Positions 40,599 to 49,699 of a stretch of DNA of 64,000 nucleotides are shown one piece after another. Position numbers and translations under genes: made by a program. The DNA is taken from the NCBI RefSeq assembly GCF_004348985.1, contig NZ_SMKW01000040.1:22375-86374 (forward strand), in the 5' to 3' direction. Within the stretch, counting starts at the first letter, position 1. Each line of letters starts with the position of its first letter. The notes under the pieces were generated by a model. That model did not search any database, was not told the DNA's origin, and saw only the letters and a list, made by a program, of their open reading frames with translations. The DNA is from Saccharopolyspora elongata. Lineage in GTDB: Bacteria; Actinomycetota; Actinomycetes; Mycobacteriales; Pseudonocardiaceae.

Positions 40599-41624
40599 TC
40601 AGTCGCCCAGCCGGACGAGCATCTTTCCGGTGTTGGCGCCGTTCAAGACGCCCATCAACGCCTCGGGAGCCCGCTCGATACCACGCTCCACTGTGGACTC
40701 CGCGTGCAGGCTTCCGTCGGCGAGCCAGTCCGCGGCCTTGCCGATGTACTCGCCGAACCGGTCGAAGTAGCGGCCGGAGAGCAGGCCGCGCATCGTGATG
40801 TCCTTGCCAGCCAACTGGAAGTAGTTGCGCGGGCCCGCGGCCGGCGCCCCGGCGTTGTAGCCGCTGATGGCGCCCACCAGGGCGATCCGGCCGCCGACGC
40901 GCATCGCGTCGATGGCGGCCTCCAGGTGCTCCCCGCCCACGTTGTCGAGGTAGACGTCGATGCCGTCCGGCGCGACCGCGTCGAGCTGCTCGGCGACCGG
41001 CGCGGCCCGGTAGTCGATGGCGGCGTCGAACCCGAACGCCTCGCGCAGCTTGCGCGCCTTGACCGGGCCGCCGGCCGAGCCGATCACCTTGGCGGCGCCG
41101 AACTTGCGGGCCAGCTGGCCGGCGATGCTGCCCACCGCCCCGGCCGCCGCGGACACGAACACCACGTCCCCGGGCCGCACCGGCGCGATCTCGGTGAACG
41201 CAACGTAGGCGGTCAAGCCGGTCGTCCCCAGCGGGCCCAGGTAGTCCTGCGCCGCGGCGATCGAGGTGTCGACCTGCTCGACCCCGGCCGCGTCCACGAC
41301 CGCGAACTCGCGCCAGCCGAGCCAGTGCCGGACGGTCGCCCCGACCGGCACCTCCGGCGCCTCGGACGCGATGACCTCCCCGATGGCCGGGCCGTCCAGC
41401 ACCTCCCCCACCCGGAACTGCGGCAGGTAGGTGACCTCCGGGTTCATCCGCTCCCGCATGTAGGGGTCGACCGACATCCAGGTGTTGCGCACCAGCACCT
41501 GCCCCGCGGCAGGGGTGGGCGCCGGCGCCTCGACGAGTGCGAAGTTCGCCGCGGTGGGCGCTTTGCTCGGCTTCTCGACCAGGCGGATCTCCCGACCGGT
41601 GCCGGGATTGCCGTCGTTGCTCAT
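40599..41624 (-). CDS. NADP-dependent oxidoreductase (CurA/leukotriene-B4 dehydrogenase type MDR)
   Basis: A 341-residue medium-chain reductase reducing alkenal or enone double bonds. Features: SVDPYMRERM near 60, DYLGPLGTTGLTAYVAF and the NADP motif AAAGAVGSIAGQLARKFGA (about 160-178), YLDNVGGEHLEAA. ATG at 41624 with GAGGAGGG upstream. It is divergent from the AfsR-type regulator, with a 121-base gap, and heads a two-gene redox operon. Confidence 0.9.
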   Translation of the reverse strand: MSNDGNPGTGREIRLVEKPSKAPTAANFALVEAPAPTPAAGQVLVRNTWMSVDPYMRERMNPEVTYLPQFRVGEVLDGPAIGEVIASEAPEVPVGATVRHWLGWREFAVVDAAGVEQVDTSIAAAQDYLGPLGTTGLTAYVAFTEIAPVRPGDVVFVSAAAGAVGSIAGQLARKFGAAKVIGSAGGPVKARKLREAFGFDAAIDYRAAPVAEQLDAVAPDGIDVYLDNVGGEHLEAAIDAMRVGGRIALVGAISGYNAGAPAAGPRNYFQLAGKDITMRGLLSGRYFDRFGEYIGKAADWLADGSLHAESTVERGIERAPEALMGVLNGANTGKMLVRLGD

Positions 41625-41732
41625 CCCGAATCCCTCCTCGAAATCGGGGCAAGCTTGCACGGCACCGGTTGTGGTTCGTTTCGGATTCGTTTGCGGCGCA
41701 CCGTTATCGCAGGTCACCTCCGGACTCGCGGG

Positions 41733-41738
41733 TAGTGT
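41733..41738 (+). promoter_or_regulatory. -10 element, leaderless transcript of the AfsR-type gene
   Basis: TAGTGT lies 7 bases before the GTG at 41746, without a Shine-Dalgarno. Confidence 0.5.
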
Positions 41739-41745
41739 GAGCGGC

Positions 41746-44700
41746 GTGCGATTCGGGGTGTTGGGTCCGCTTGCGGTGTGGACGGACGACGGCACACCCG
41801 TGCACGTCCCCGAGGCGAAGGTGCGCGCCCTGCTCGCGGACCTGCTCCTCGCGGGCGGCAGGCTCCTCTCCACCGACCGGCTCATCGAGGACCTGTGGGG
41901 CGCGGCGCCGCCCGGCAAGCCGGTGCCCTCGCTGCGGGCGAAGGTCTCGCAGTTGCGGCGCGTCCTCGACGAGGCGGAACCCGGCGGCCGCGGCCTCGTG
42001 GAGTTCCGCTCCGGCGGATACCGGCTGGCCGTCGACGCCGACGCGGTCGACATCGGCGGCTTCGCGGCCCTGACCGCGCGCGCCCGCGCCGCCGACCCGC
42101 GCACCCGCGCCGCACTGCTCACCGAGGCCCTCGACCTGTGGCGCGGCGAAGCCCTGGCCGACTTCGCCGACGAACCCTTCGCGATCCCGGCCGCCACCGA
42201 GCTGCACGAGCAGCAGCTGGCGGCGCGGGAAGACCGCGCGGCAGCGCGCCTCGAACTGGGCGAGCACGCCGAGGTCGTCACCGAACTGGCCGGATTCAGC
42301 GCCCGCCACCCGCAACGGGAACGGCTGCACGCGATCTACCTGCGCGCGCTGTACGGATCGGGGCGGCAGGCGGAAGCGCTGAAGGCGTACGAGCGGCTGC
42401 GCACGCGGCTCGCCGACGAACTCGGCGTCGACCCGAGCCCGGAGCTGTCCGCGCTGCACCAGTCGATGCTCCGGCAGGAGCCCCGGCTCAACGCGCCCCG
42501 CGGCGACGTGCGCGGAAACCTGCCGGCTCCGGTGTCGGCGTTGATCGGCCGCGACGGCGCACCGGAGTCCCTCCACGCCCTGCTGGACGCCGAACGCCTG
42601 GTGACCCTGACCGGTCCCGGCGGGGTCGGCAAGACACGGCTCTCGCTGGCGGCCGCGCACGCGGCGGCCGGCTCCTTCCCCGGCGGCGCCTGGCTCGTGG
42701 AGCTGGCCTCCGTCGACGCCGCCGCCGGAGTGGCCGGGGTGGCCGACGGCGTGGCCGCCGCTCTCGGGCTGCGCGACGAGGTCAGCCGGTCCGGCCTGGA
42801 CTCGGTCGCCCGGCTGTCGGAAGCCTTGCGCAGCAAGAACTTGCTGATCGTCCTCGACAACTGCGAGCACCTCGTCGACGCGGCGGCTGCGCTGGCCGAG
42901 GGGCTGCTGGCGGCCGCGCCCGGCCTACGCCTGCTGGCCACCAGCCGGGAACCGCTGCACCTGCCCGGCGAGCGCCTGTGGGCGGTGCCGACGCTCGACC
43001 TGCCCGCGCACGCCACCCCGGAGGCGGTGCGGCAGGCCGGCGCGGCGCGGCTGTTCATCGCCAGGGCCGTCGCCGCGTCGCCCGGCTTCGCCCCGGACGG
43101 GCTCGGCGAAGCCGACGCGGCCGCGATCGCGGCGATCTGCCGGCGGCTCGACGGGCTGCCGCTGGCGCTGGAACTCGCGGCCTCGCGGGTGCGCGGGCTC
43201 GGCGTCCGCGAGCTCGCCGCGCGGCTGGACGACCGCTTCGACCTGCTGACGACCCGCAACCGCCGAGCCCCGACCCGGCACCAGACGCTGCGGGCCGTCA
43301 TCGACTGGAGCTGGGACCTGCTGGAACCGGCGGAACAGATCGTGCTGCGCCGCCTGGCAGTGCACGCCGACGGCTGCACGCTCGCCGCCGCGGAGGCGGT
43401 CTGCGCCGACGAACGCGTGCCCGCCGCCGAGGTCGTGGACGTGCTGGCTCGGCTGGTGGACCGGAGCCTGGTCGCGGTGGGCTTCCCGGACGGCAGGCCC
43501 CGCTTCCGGCTGCTGGAATCGGTGGCCGACTACAGCCGGGAAAAGCTCGCCGAGGCGGCCGAAACCGACGATCTCCGGCTCCGGGCCCGCCGGTACTACG
43601 CCGCGTTCGCCGAGCGCGCCGACACCGGCCTGCGCAGCGCGGAACAACGCGACTGGTTGCGCGGCTTCGAGCCGGAACTGCCGAACCTGCGGGCGTCCCT
43701 CGACGATGCGCTGCACCACCAGGACGCGGTGCCGATCCGGCAACTGGCGGGCGCGACGTCCTGGTACCTGTTCCTGACAGGACGGCTCCGGGAAGCGCAC
43801 CAACTGCTGCACGCCGTCGCCGGGCGATCGGCCGTCCTGGCCGCCTGGCGGGACGGCATGGCCGTGCTGTGCGGAATGGACCGCCACGCGGCACGCGAAC
43901 GCCCCGGCATCGCCTCCGCCGTCGACCGGGCGAGGGCGGAGTGGTTCATCGACTACGCCCACGTCGACCTCGGCGACTTCTCCGGCGGCGCGGAAGTCCT
44001 CGACGGCGCATTGCGCGCCTGCCGGGACGCAGGCGACCGCTGGGGCGCGGCCGCAGTGCTGAGCAACCGCGCCCGGCGCGCGTTCGTGCGCGGCGACCTC
44101 GCGGCCGCCCGAACGGACGCCACCGAGGCGTTGGCGCTGTTCGGCGAGCTGGGCGACCAGTGGGGGCGATTGCAGGCGACGGCACCGCTGGCCGGGCTCG
44201 CCGAGATCACCGGCGACTACGCGCAGGCCGAGCGGATGCACCGCGACGGACTGCGGATCGCCGAGGACCTCGGCCTCTGCTCGGAGGCCGCCGACCAGCT
44301 CTCCGGGCTGGGCCGGATCGCGCTGCTGACCGGCGACCTCGCCGCCGCCGAGGCGCACCACCGGCGCGCGGCGGAGCTCGCCGCCGAGGTCAACGACCCG
44401 CAAAGCGAGGTCTACGCCGAGTTCGGCCTGGCCCTGACCGCGCGCCGCCGAGGCCACCTGGACGAGGCAGAACGCCTGTGGCAGCGCCAGCTGACGTGGA
44501 GCCGCCAGGCCGCGGACGATCCGGGCGCCGCCCTGGCGCTGTCCGAACTCGGCTTCATCGCCGAACTGCGCGACGCCCCCGAGACTGCGCGGAACCTCCA
44601 CGCCGAAGGGCTGGCCCTGGCCCGCGGCACCGGCGATCCGCGCGCGGTCGCGCTGGCCCTGGAAGGACTGGCCGGCGCCGAAGCGCTGGCCGGTGAAGCT

Positions 44701-44895
44701 GCTGCGGCAGCGCGGCTGCTCGGCCGGGCGGCGGCCGCACGGGAGTCGGTCGGAGCTCCGCTACCGCCTGCGGAGCGCCACGACGTCGACCGGATCGCCG
44801 CCCGGGCGCGGGAAGCAACGAGCCCCGCGGTGTTCGACGCGGAGTTCTCGGCGGGCCGCGCGACGGGCCCGGCACCGGCGCAGCACTCGTCCTGA
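41746..44895 (+). CDS. AfsR/SARP-family regulator with NB-ARC ATPase and TPR region
   Basis: A 1049-residue regulator. OmpR-like winged helix about 1-90 and bacterial transcriptional activator (BTAD) domain about 95-240 ending GVDPSPELSALHQ; an NB-ARC/AAA ATPase module about 265-560 with P-loop GPGGVGKT at 290-297 and LLIVLDNCEHL; then TPR-like helices about 700-1000 (AEITGDYAQAERMHRDGL). This layout is that of AfsR-type pleiotropic activators of secondary metabolism. No biosynthetic cluster is beside it. The GTG at 41746 gives the standard RFGVLGPLAV start. Confidence 0.92.
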   Translation: MRFGVLGPLAVWTDDGTPVHVPEAKVRALLADLLLAGGRLLSTDRLIEDLWGAAPPGKPVPSLRAKVSQLRRVLDEAEPGGRGLVEFRSGGYRLAVDADAVDIGGFAALTARARAADPRTRAALLTEALDLWRGEALADFADEPFAIPAATELHEQQLAAREDRAAARLELGEHAEVVTELAGFSARHPQRERLHAIYLRALYGSGRQAEALKAYERLRTRLADELGVDPSPELSALHQSMLRQEPRLNAPRGDVRGNLPAPVSALIGRDGAPESLHALLDAERLVTLTGPGGVGKTRLSLAAAHAAAGSFPGGAWLVELASVDAAAGVAGVADGVAAALGLRDEVSRSGLDSVARLSEALRSKNLLIVLDNCEHLVDAAAALAEGLLAAAPGLRLLATSREPLHLPGERLWAVPTLDLPAHATPEAVRQAGAARLFIARAVAASPGFAPDGLGEADAAAIAAICRRLDGLPLALELAASRVRGLGVRELAARLDDRFDLLTTRNRRAPTRHQTLRAVIDWSWDLLEPAEQIVLRRLAVHADGCTLAAAEAVCADERVPAAEVVDVLARLVDRSLVAVGFPDGRPRFRLLESVADYSREKLAEAAETDDLRLRARRYYAAFAERADTGLRSAEQRDWLRGFEPELPNLRASLDDALHHQDAVPIRQLAGATSWYLFLTGRLREAHQLLHAVAGRSAVLAAWRDGMAVLCGMDRHAARERPGIASAVDRARAEWFIDYAHVDLGDFSGGAEVLDGALRACRDAGDRWGAAAVLSNRARRAFVRGDLAAARTDATEALALFGELGDQWGRLQATAPLAGLAEITGDYAQAERMHRDGLRIAEDLGLCSEAADQLSGLGRIALLTGDLAAAEAHHRRAAELAAEVNDPQSEVYAEFGLALTARRRGHLDEAERLWQRQLTWSRQAADDPGAALALSELGFIAELRDAPETARNLHAEGLALARGTGDPRAVALALEGLAGAEALAGEAAAAARLLGRAAAARESVGAPLPPAERHDVDRIAARAREATSPAVFDAEFSAGRATGPAPAQHSS

Positions 44896-44936
44896 TCGGT
44901 GGGGTACTAGTCCTTGAGGACATCCGCCGGAGCGGC

Positions 44937-44942
44937 CAGGCT
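44937..44942 (+). promoter_or_regulatory. candidate -10 element before the AraC/DJ-1 gene
   Basis: CAGGCT lies 7 bases before the GTG at 44950. GAAGG also lies close by, so either a leaderless or a normal start is possible. Confidence 0.35.
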
Positions 44943-44949
44943 CGAAGGC

Positions 44950-45900
44950 GTGGACAGGCACGAAGTGGTCATCGCGGTCTACGACGGGGTCCAGCTGCTG
45001 GACGCCGCCGGTCCGCTGGAGGTCTTCGACGGGGCGTCGCGGCTCCTCGACGGCCGCTACCGGGTGCGCCTGGCGTCGCTGGGCGGCCGGGACGTGGTGA
45101 CGTCGTCGCGGGTCCGGCTCGGCGTCGAAGTCGCGCTCGAGGAGATCACCGAGCTCGGCACCCTCGTCGTCGCGGGCGGCGAGGGCACCCGCGAGGCGAT
45201 GTCCGACGCGGAGCTGATCGGCCAGGTCCGCCGGCTGGCCGGGCTCGCCGAGCGCATCGCCTCGGTGTGCTCCGGGGCGTTCCTGCTGGCCGAGGCGGGC
45301 CTGCTGGACGGGCGCCGGGCGACCACGCACTGGGCGATGTGCCACGAGCTCGCGGCGTCCTACCCGGCCGTGACGGTCGAGCCGGACTCGATCTACGTCC
45401 GCGACGCACCGCTGGTGACGGCGGCCGGGGTGACCGCGGGAGTCGATCTCGCGCTCGCGCTGGTCGAGGACGACCACGGCGCCGAACCGGCCCGCACGCT
45501 GGCCAAGTGGCTCGTGGTGTTCCTCCAGCGGCCGGGCGGCCAGTCGCAGTTCAGCGTGTGGAACTCGGCGCCGCCGGTGGGCGACCGCGCGCTCCGCGAG
45601 CTGCTCGGCGACATCTCGGCGTGCCCGGCCGGCGACTACAGCGTCCCGGCGATGGCCGCGCGGCTGGCGATGAGCCCGCGCCACTTCACCCGCCTGTTCA
45701 CCAGGGAGGTCGGCACCAGCCCCGGCCGGTACGTCGAGCGGGCGCGCGTCGAAGCGGCCCGCGCGCTGCTGGAGGCCGACCGGGACGGTGTCGCGCGGCG
45801 CTGCGGCTTCGGCAGCGCCGAGACCATGCGGCGGGCCTTCCTCCGCCAGCTCGGCGTGCCGCCGAGCGCCTACCGAGACCGCTTCCGCACCGCAGGCTGA
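44950..45900 (+). CDS. GlxA-type regulator (DJ-1/PfpI domain plus AraC HTH)
   Basis: A 316-residue regulator: DJ-1-like amidotransferase-fold domain about 5-175 with the conserved Cys in ASVCSGAFLLAEAG, then an AraC-type double helix-turn-helix about 215-312 (MAARLAMSPRHFTRLFTREV). Such proteins sense small metabolites and often control a neighbouring DJ-1 enzyme, which is present at 46024. GTG 44950 is preferred over a TTG at 44914, whose extension looks non-coding. Confidence 0.9.
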   Translation: MDRHEVVIAVYDGVQLLDAAGPLEVFDGASRLLDGRYRVRLASLGGRDVVTSSRVRLGVEVALEEITELGTLVVAGGEGTREAMSDAELIGQVRRLAGLAERIASVCSGAFLLAEAGLLDGRRATTHWAMCHELAASYPAVTVEPDSIYVRDAPLVTAAGVTAGVDLALALVEDDHGAEPARTLAKWLVVFLQRPGGQSQFSVWNSAPPVGDRALRELLGDISACPAGDYSVPAMAARLAMSPRHFTRLFTREVGTSPGRYVERARVEAARALLEADRDGVARRCGFGSAETMRRAFLRQLGVPPSAYRDRFRTAG

Positions 45901-46010
45901 AGAGCTTGTTTCCGAACTTGCTCCGCGTGGCGGTGCGGGGAGCGGAACGGGTGGGCTAAGCGGCTGCGCCGCTTCGAAGACCAAACCCCACGACATCCAA
46001 AACAGCCTCT
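45901..46010. mobile_element. possible 110-base miniature inverted-repeat element
   Basis: The gap between the GlxA-type gene and the DJ-1 gene begins AGAGCTTGTTTC (45901-45912) and ends AAAACAGCCTCT (45999-46010), inverted ends matching 9 of 12. An internal perfect hairpin AAGCGGC-TGC-GCCGCTT is at 45958-45974. It has no coding capacity. A transposon-derived MITE is suggested, but no target duplication is clear. Confidence 0.4.
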
Positions 46011-46023
46011 GAAGGAGTCCACC

Positions 46024-46638
46024 GTGGACATCGCATTCGTGCTCTACGACAAGTTCACCGCGCTCGACCTGGTCGGACCCTACGAGACCCTGGCGGGCAA
46101 TCCGGCCGTCACCCCGCACTTCGTCGCGGCCGGCCGCGGCACCGTACGCTGCGACTCCGGGCTGCCGATCCAGCCGACGACGACCTTCGCCGAGCTCGAC
46201 CGGCCCGACGTCGTGGTCGTCCCCGGCAGCTCCGCCTGGCGCACGGCGCTGGACGACGAGGAGCTGGTCTCCTGGCTCGCCGCGGTGCACCCGAACACGA
46301 CGTGGACGACGTCGGTGTGCACCGGATCCCTGCTGCTGGCGAAGGCCGGGATCCTGACCGGCAAGCGCGCGACGACGCACTGGACGGTGCGCGAGGTGCT
46401 GGGCGAGCTGGGCGTCGAGGTCGTCACCGACCGGGTCGTGTTCGACGGGAAGGTCGTGACCGGAGCCGGCGTCTCCGCGGGCATCGACATGGGGCTGCGG
46501 CTTGCCGCCGAGCTCTGGGGCGAGGAAGTCGCGAAGATGATCCAGCTGCTCCTGGAGTACGACCCGCAGCCGCCGTTCGACACCGGCTCGCCGGAGAAGG
46601 CCGACCCGGCGCTGCTGGCCGCCGCGCTGAAGGGGTAA
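46024..46638 (+). CDS. DJ-1/PfpI family protein (isonitrile hydratase-like)
   Basis: A 204-residue single-domain protein with the Cys nucleophile in TSVCTGSLLLAKAG (about 98-101) and VDIAFVLYDKFTALDLVGPY at the start. It is close in sequence to the N-terminal domain of the preceding GlxA-type regulator (both share LL-G-RATTHW). Isonitrile hydratases of this group convert isonitriles to N-formamides, but chaperone or glyoxalase-like roles are also known. GTG start with GGAG at 46014-46017. Confidence 0.87.
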   Translation: MDIAFVLYDKFTALDLVGPYETLAGNPAVTPHFVAAGRGTVRCDSGLPIQPTTTFAELDRPDVVVVPGSSAWRTALDDEELVSWLAAVHPNTTWTTSVCTGSLLLAKAGILTGKRATTHWTVREVLGELGVEVVTDRVVFDGKVVTGAGVSAGIDMGLRLAAELWGEEVAKMIQLLLEYDPQPPFDTGSPEKADPALLAAALKG

Positions 46639-46655
46639 GCCCAGCGCAACGCGGT

Positions 46656-46661
46656 TACGCT
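46656..46661 (+). promoter_or_regulatory. -10 element, leaderless phosphatase transcript
   Basis: TACGCT lies 7 bases before the GTG at 46669; no Shine-Dalgarno is seen. Confidence 0.5.
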
Positions 46662-46668
46662 CGACGCC

Positions 46669-47265
46669 GTGGCACAGGATGAGCACCGCGTTTACGTCCT
46701 CCGGCACGGCACGACCGAATGGTCGCAGACCGGCCGGCACACCAGCCGTTCCGACATCCCGCTCACGGTCGAGGGCGAGCTGCGGGCACGGCAGGCCGGG
46801 CAGACGCTCTCCGCGTTGCGCCCGGCCGGGCCGGTCGTCGTGCTGGCGAGCCCGCGGCAGCGCGCCCAGCGCACGGCGACGCTGGCCGGCCTGGCCGACG
46901 TGGTGACCGAGCCGCTGCTCGCGGAATGGGACTACGGCGACTACGAGGGCCTGACCACGCCGCAGATCCGCGAGACGGCGCCGGAGTGGACGGTGTGGAC
47001 GCACCCGTGCCCGGGCGGCGAGACCGCGGCGGACGTCACGGTGCGCGCCGACAAGCTGCTGGCCCGCATCGCCGACACCGGCTCCGACGTGGTCCTGGTG
47101 GGGCACGGCCACTTCAGCCGTTGCCTGATCGCCCGCTGGCTGGGCCTGCCGACCACGTCGGGCGTGCACTTCGCGCTGGACCCGGCGGGCATCACGGTGC
47201 TGGGCCACGAGCGGGGCGTGCCGCAGGTGGAGCGGTCCAACATCCCGCCCTGGCAGCAGGGCTGA
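46669..47265 (+). CDS. histidine phosphatase family protein
   Basis: A 198-residue phosphoglycerate-mutase-fold phosphatase. The phospho-His motif YVLRHGTTEW (His about 13) is at the N-terminus, SPRQRAQRTA carries the second Arg, WDYGDYEG the acid, and VGHGHFSRCL the second His. A small phosphomonoester is the likely substrate. Leaderless GTG. The gene is followed at 74 bases by a GNAT gene. Confidence 0.9.
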   Translation: MAQDEHRVYVLRHGTTEWSQTGRHTSRSDIPLTVEGELRARQAGQTLSALRPAGPVVVLASPRQRAQRTATLAGLADVVTEPLLAEWDYGDYEGLTTPQIRETAPEWTVWTHPCPGGETAADVTVRADKLLARIADTGSDVVLVGHGHFSRCLIARWLGLPTTSGVHFALDPAGITVLGHERGVPQVERSNIPPWQQG

Positions 47266-47339
47266 GCGGGCAATTCCGCCGCACCGGCGGTCACCGGCCC
47301 CGAATATCCTGGGGCCAAGTGACTCACGTGGAGGTATCG

Positions 47340-47807
47340 ATGATCCGCCGGGCGACCCCAGCCGACGTGCCCGCCATGGTCGGGCTGGTGCACGAACTCG
47401 CGCTGTACGAGAAGGCGCCGGAGCTGTGCCACCTGACCGAGCAACAGCTGCGGGACGCGCTGTTCGGGCCGGCTCCCGCACTGTTCGGCCACGTGGCCGA
47501 AGTGGACGGTGCCGTCGTCGGACTTGCGTTGTGGTTCCTGAACTTCTCCACCTGGGAAGGCGTGCACGGCATCTACCTGGAGGACCTCTTCGTCAGCCCC
47601 GAGCAGCGCGGTTCCGGCCTCGGCAAGGCGCTGCTGCAGACCCTGGCGAAGGAGTGCGTCGACCGCGGCTACGCGCGCCTGGAGTGGTCGGTGCTGGACT
47701 GGAACGAGCCCTCGATCAACTTCTACAAAGCGGCCGGGGCGATCCCGATGGACGAGTGGACCGTGTACCGGCTCACCGGCGACGCGCTGCGCACGTTCAG
47801 CGCCTGA
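47340..47807 (+). CDS. GNAT family N-acetyltransferase (diamine acetyltransferase-like)
   Basis: A 155-residue acetyltransferase with the acetyl-CoA loop EQRGSGLGKAL and the motif B segment RLEWSVLDWNEPSINFYKAAGA, which is characteristic of the SSAT/thialysine acetyltransferase group. Polyamine or amino-acid analogue acetylation is therefore plausible. ATG at 47340 with GGAGG at 47330-47334. Confidence 0.9.
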   Translation: MIRRATPADVPAMVGLVHELALYEKAPELCHLTEQQLRDALFGPAPALFGHVAEVDGAVVGLALWFLNFSTWEGVHGIYLEDLFVSPEQRGSGLGKALLQTLAKECVDRGYARLEWSVLDWNEPSINFYKAAGAIPMDEWTVYRLTGDALRTFSA

Positions 47808-47816
47808 CGCGAGCTC

Positions 47817-48248
47817 TCACGCGTCGCGATCGGCATCGGGGGCGGCGCCTGCGTAGAACGACCAGGCCCGCCCCTCCCGGTTGAACAGGAACCACAGCAC
47901 GGCGATCGCCGGCACCGCGAGCACCAGCGCGATCAGCGGCTGCCCGGACGGCCCGAACGCGTACCAGGCGGTGCCCAGCAGCAGCAGCTGCATCAGCAGC
48001 GCGGGCGTGCGAGCCCAGTGCTTGCCCCGCCACAGACCGATGCCCGCGGCCAGCACGCCGCAGGACAGCAGGGCGTAGTACCCGGCCTCGCCGAGCATCT
48101 GAGCCGGCTCGAACTGCCCCACGCCCCCGACGTCGGACGAGGTGCTGCGGATCAGCAGGGCCACGACGAAGCTCAACCCGACCGCCGCCTGCAGGGTGGT
48201 CAGGACACCCGCGATGCGGATGGTGCGCGGGACGACTTCGGTCGGCAC
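47817..48248 (-). CDS. conserved four-helix integral membrane protein
   Basis: A 143-residue protein with four membrane segments (about 12-32, 50-72, 78-98, 103-123) and a hydrophilic tail. The start VPTEVVPRTIRIAGVLTTLQ is common to a family of uncharacterised actinobacterial membrane proteins. The GTG at 48248 is chosen by hydropathy and a weak AAAGGCG upstream; the reading upstream to 48653 is not protein-like. Function unknown. Confidence 0.75.
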   Translation of the reverse strand: MPTEVVPRTIRIAGVLTTLQAAVGLSFVVALLIRSTSSDVGGVGQFEPAQMLGEAGYYALLSCGVLAAGIGLWRGKHWARTPALLMQLLLLGTAWYAFGPSGQPLIALVLAVPAIAVLWFLFNREGRAWSFYAGAAPDADRDA

Positions 48249-48663
48249 GGTCGATTCGCCTTTCCCGGAAACCACTTCGGTGACTCTGCGTACGCACCAA
48301 CGATGGTAATACCGCCCGAACGCCGCATGGCTGCGACCACCGTCACGCGCAATGATCGACTCATGGCTCGAGCGGCGGTCGGGGATATCGGGGTGTCCTC
48401 GCATTCCGCCGTGCGCCCGGCAGGTCCCGGCGGAAGACGATCGGATGCGCTCCGGGGTTGCGCATCCGGGTCCCCCTGGATCTCGGTGGCGGTCGAAGGC
48501 GTGGCGCACCCGCTCCTGGTGTCTCAGCTCGCCGGACCCACCGCAGGCCGACGCATGGGCCGACCCCTGCACGCCTCGCTGCGGAAGGGGGCGGTCCGGG
48601 AGAGCTGACCCGCGCGGCGAACGCCGAACACCGGAGGGTGCGTCGGCGCACAACGGCCTCGCC

Positions 48664-48669
48664 TAGGCT
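48664..48669 (+). promoter_or_regulatory. -10 element, leaderless lipid-kinase transcript
   Basis: TAGGCT lies 6 bases before the GTG at 48676. The rest of the 427-base divergent gap (48249-48675) shows no gene; it should also hold the promoter of the membrane-protein gene. Confidence 0.55.
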
Positions 48670-48675
48670 GCGGTT

Positions 48676-49602
48676 GTGCGCGCCGTACTCGTCGTCAACC
48701 CGCAGGCGACGTCCACCACTGCGGCCGGCCGGGATGTCATCGCCCACGCGCTGGCCAGCGAGCTGAAGCTGGACGTCGTCGAAACGCAGTACTGGGGCCA
48801 CGCCTCCGACACCGCGCGAGCGGCCGTCGAGGACGGCGTCGACCTGGTGATCGCGCTCGGCGGCGACGGCACGGTGAACGAGGTGGTCAACGGCATGTTC
48901 TCGGCCGCCGAACGCGGCGACCGGGCGATGCCGACGCTGGGCGTGGTGCCCGGCGGCTCGGCGAACGTGTTCGCCCGCGCGCTCGGCCTGCCCAGGGATC
49001 CGGTCGAGGCCACCCACCGGTTGCTGCGCGCGGTGGCCGAGGGCAGCGGCCGGCTGGTCGGGCTCGGCAAGGCCGACGACCGCTGGTTCACCTTCAACGC
49101 CGGCGTCGGCTGGGACGCCGAGGTCGTCGCCGAGGTCGAACGGTTGCGCTCCCGCGGCCAGAACGTGACGCCCGCCCTGTACGCGCGCACCGCGTTGAGC
49201 TGCTACTTCCGCATGGCGCGCCGGGCCCCGAAGATCAGCTTGCAAATCGGTCACGAAGATCCGATCGAACAGTTGCACAGCGTGTTCGTCTCGAACACCG
49301 ATCCGTGGACGTATCTCGGGTCACGTCCGGTGCATATGAGCCCCGACACCACCTTCGACACGGGCCTCGGCGTTTTCGCACTGCACAACATGAGCGCTTA
49401 CCCAGTGTTACAACATGTAGCGCAGATGCTACGCGGTAGAGGGAAACCACACCCGAGAAACTCAATTCAGCGTGCGGACGCGGGGTATCTCCGCGTAACC
49501 TGTACGGAGCCGTTGCGCCTGCAGGTCGACGGCGATTGCCTGGGCGAGCGTTCGGCGATCGAGTTCTTCTCCGTCCCGGACGCTCTCCGCGTCGCTGTAT
49601 AA
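48676..49602 (+). CDS. diacylglycerol/sphingosine kinase family lipid kinase
   Basis: A 308-residue DagK-fold protein with the nucleotide motif GGDGT at 62-66, LGVVPGGSANVFARALGLP and a C-terminal beta-sandwich ending QVDGDCLGE. It would phosphorylate diacylglycerol or a related lipid at the membrane. Its C-terminal 100 codons are less GC-rich than neighbours (for example around 49380-49470). Leaderless GTG. Confidence 0.88.
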   Translation: MRAVLVVNPQATSTTAAGRDVIAHALASELKLDVVETQYWGHASDTARAAVEDGVDLVIALGGDGTVNEVVNGMFSAAERGDRAMPTLGVVPGGSANVFARALGLPRDPVEATHRLLRAVAEGSGRLVGLGKADDRWFTFNAGVGWDAEVVAEVERLRSRGQNVTPALYARTALSCYFRMARRAPKISLQIGHEDPIEQLHSVFVSNTDPWTYLGSRPVHMSPDTTFDTGLGVFALHNMSAYPVLQHVAQMLRGRGKPHPRNSIQRADAGYLRVTCTEPLRLQVDGDCLGERSAIEFFSVPDALRVAV

Positions 49603-49699
49603 CCTTCTCGTAACGGATGAACGTGGTTGTCGACTCGCGACCCCCGTCTGCGACCGACGACACACTGAAACCCCTGGTCAAGCCCTGTCGATCTTTCAG

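Noticed and set aside
49380..49602. Lower-GC 3-prime part of the lipid-kinase gene as a recent insertion
   Set aside because: The frame stays open and ends in the conserved QVDGDCLGE segment, so it is part of the native gene.
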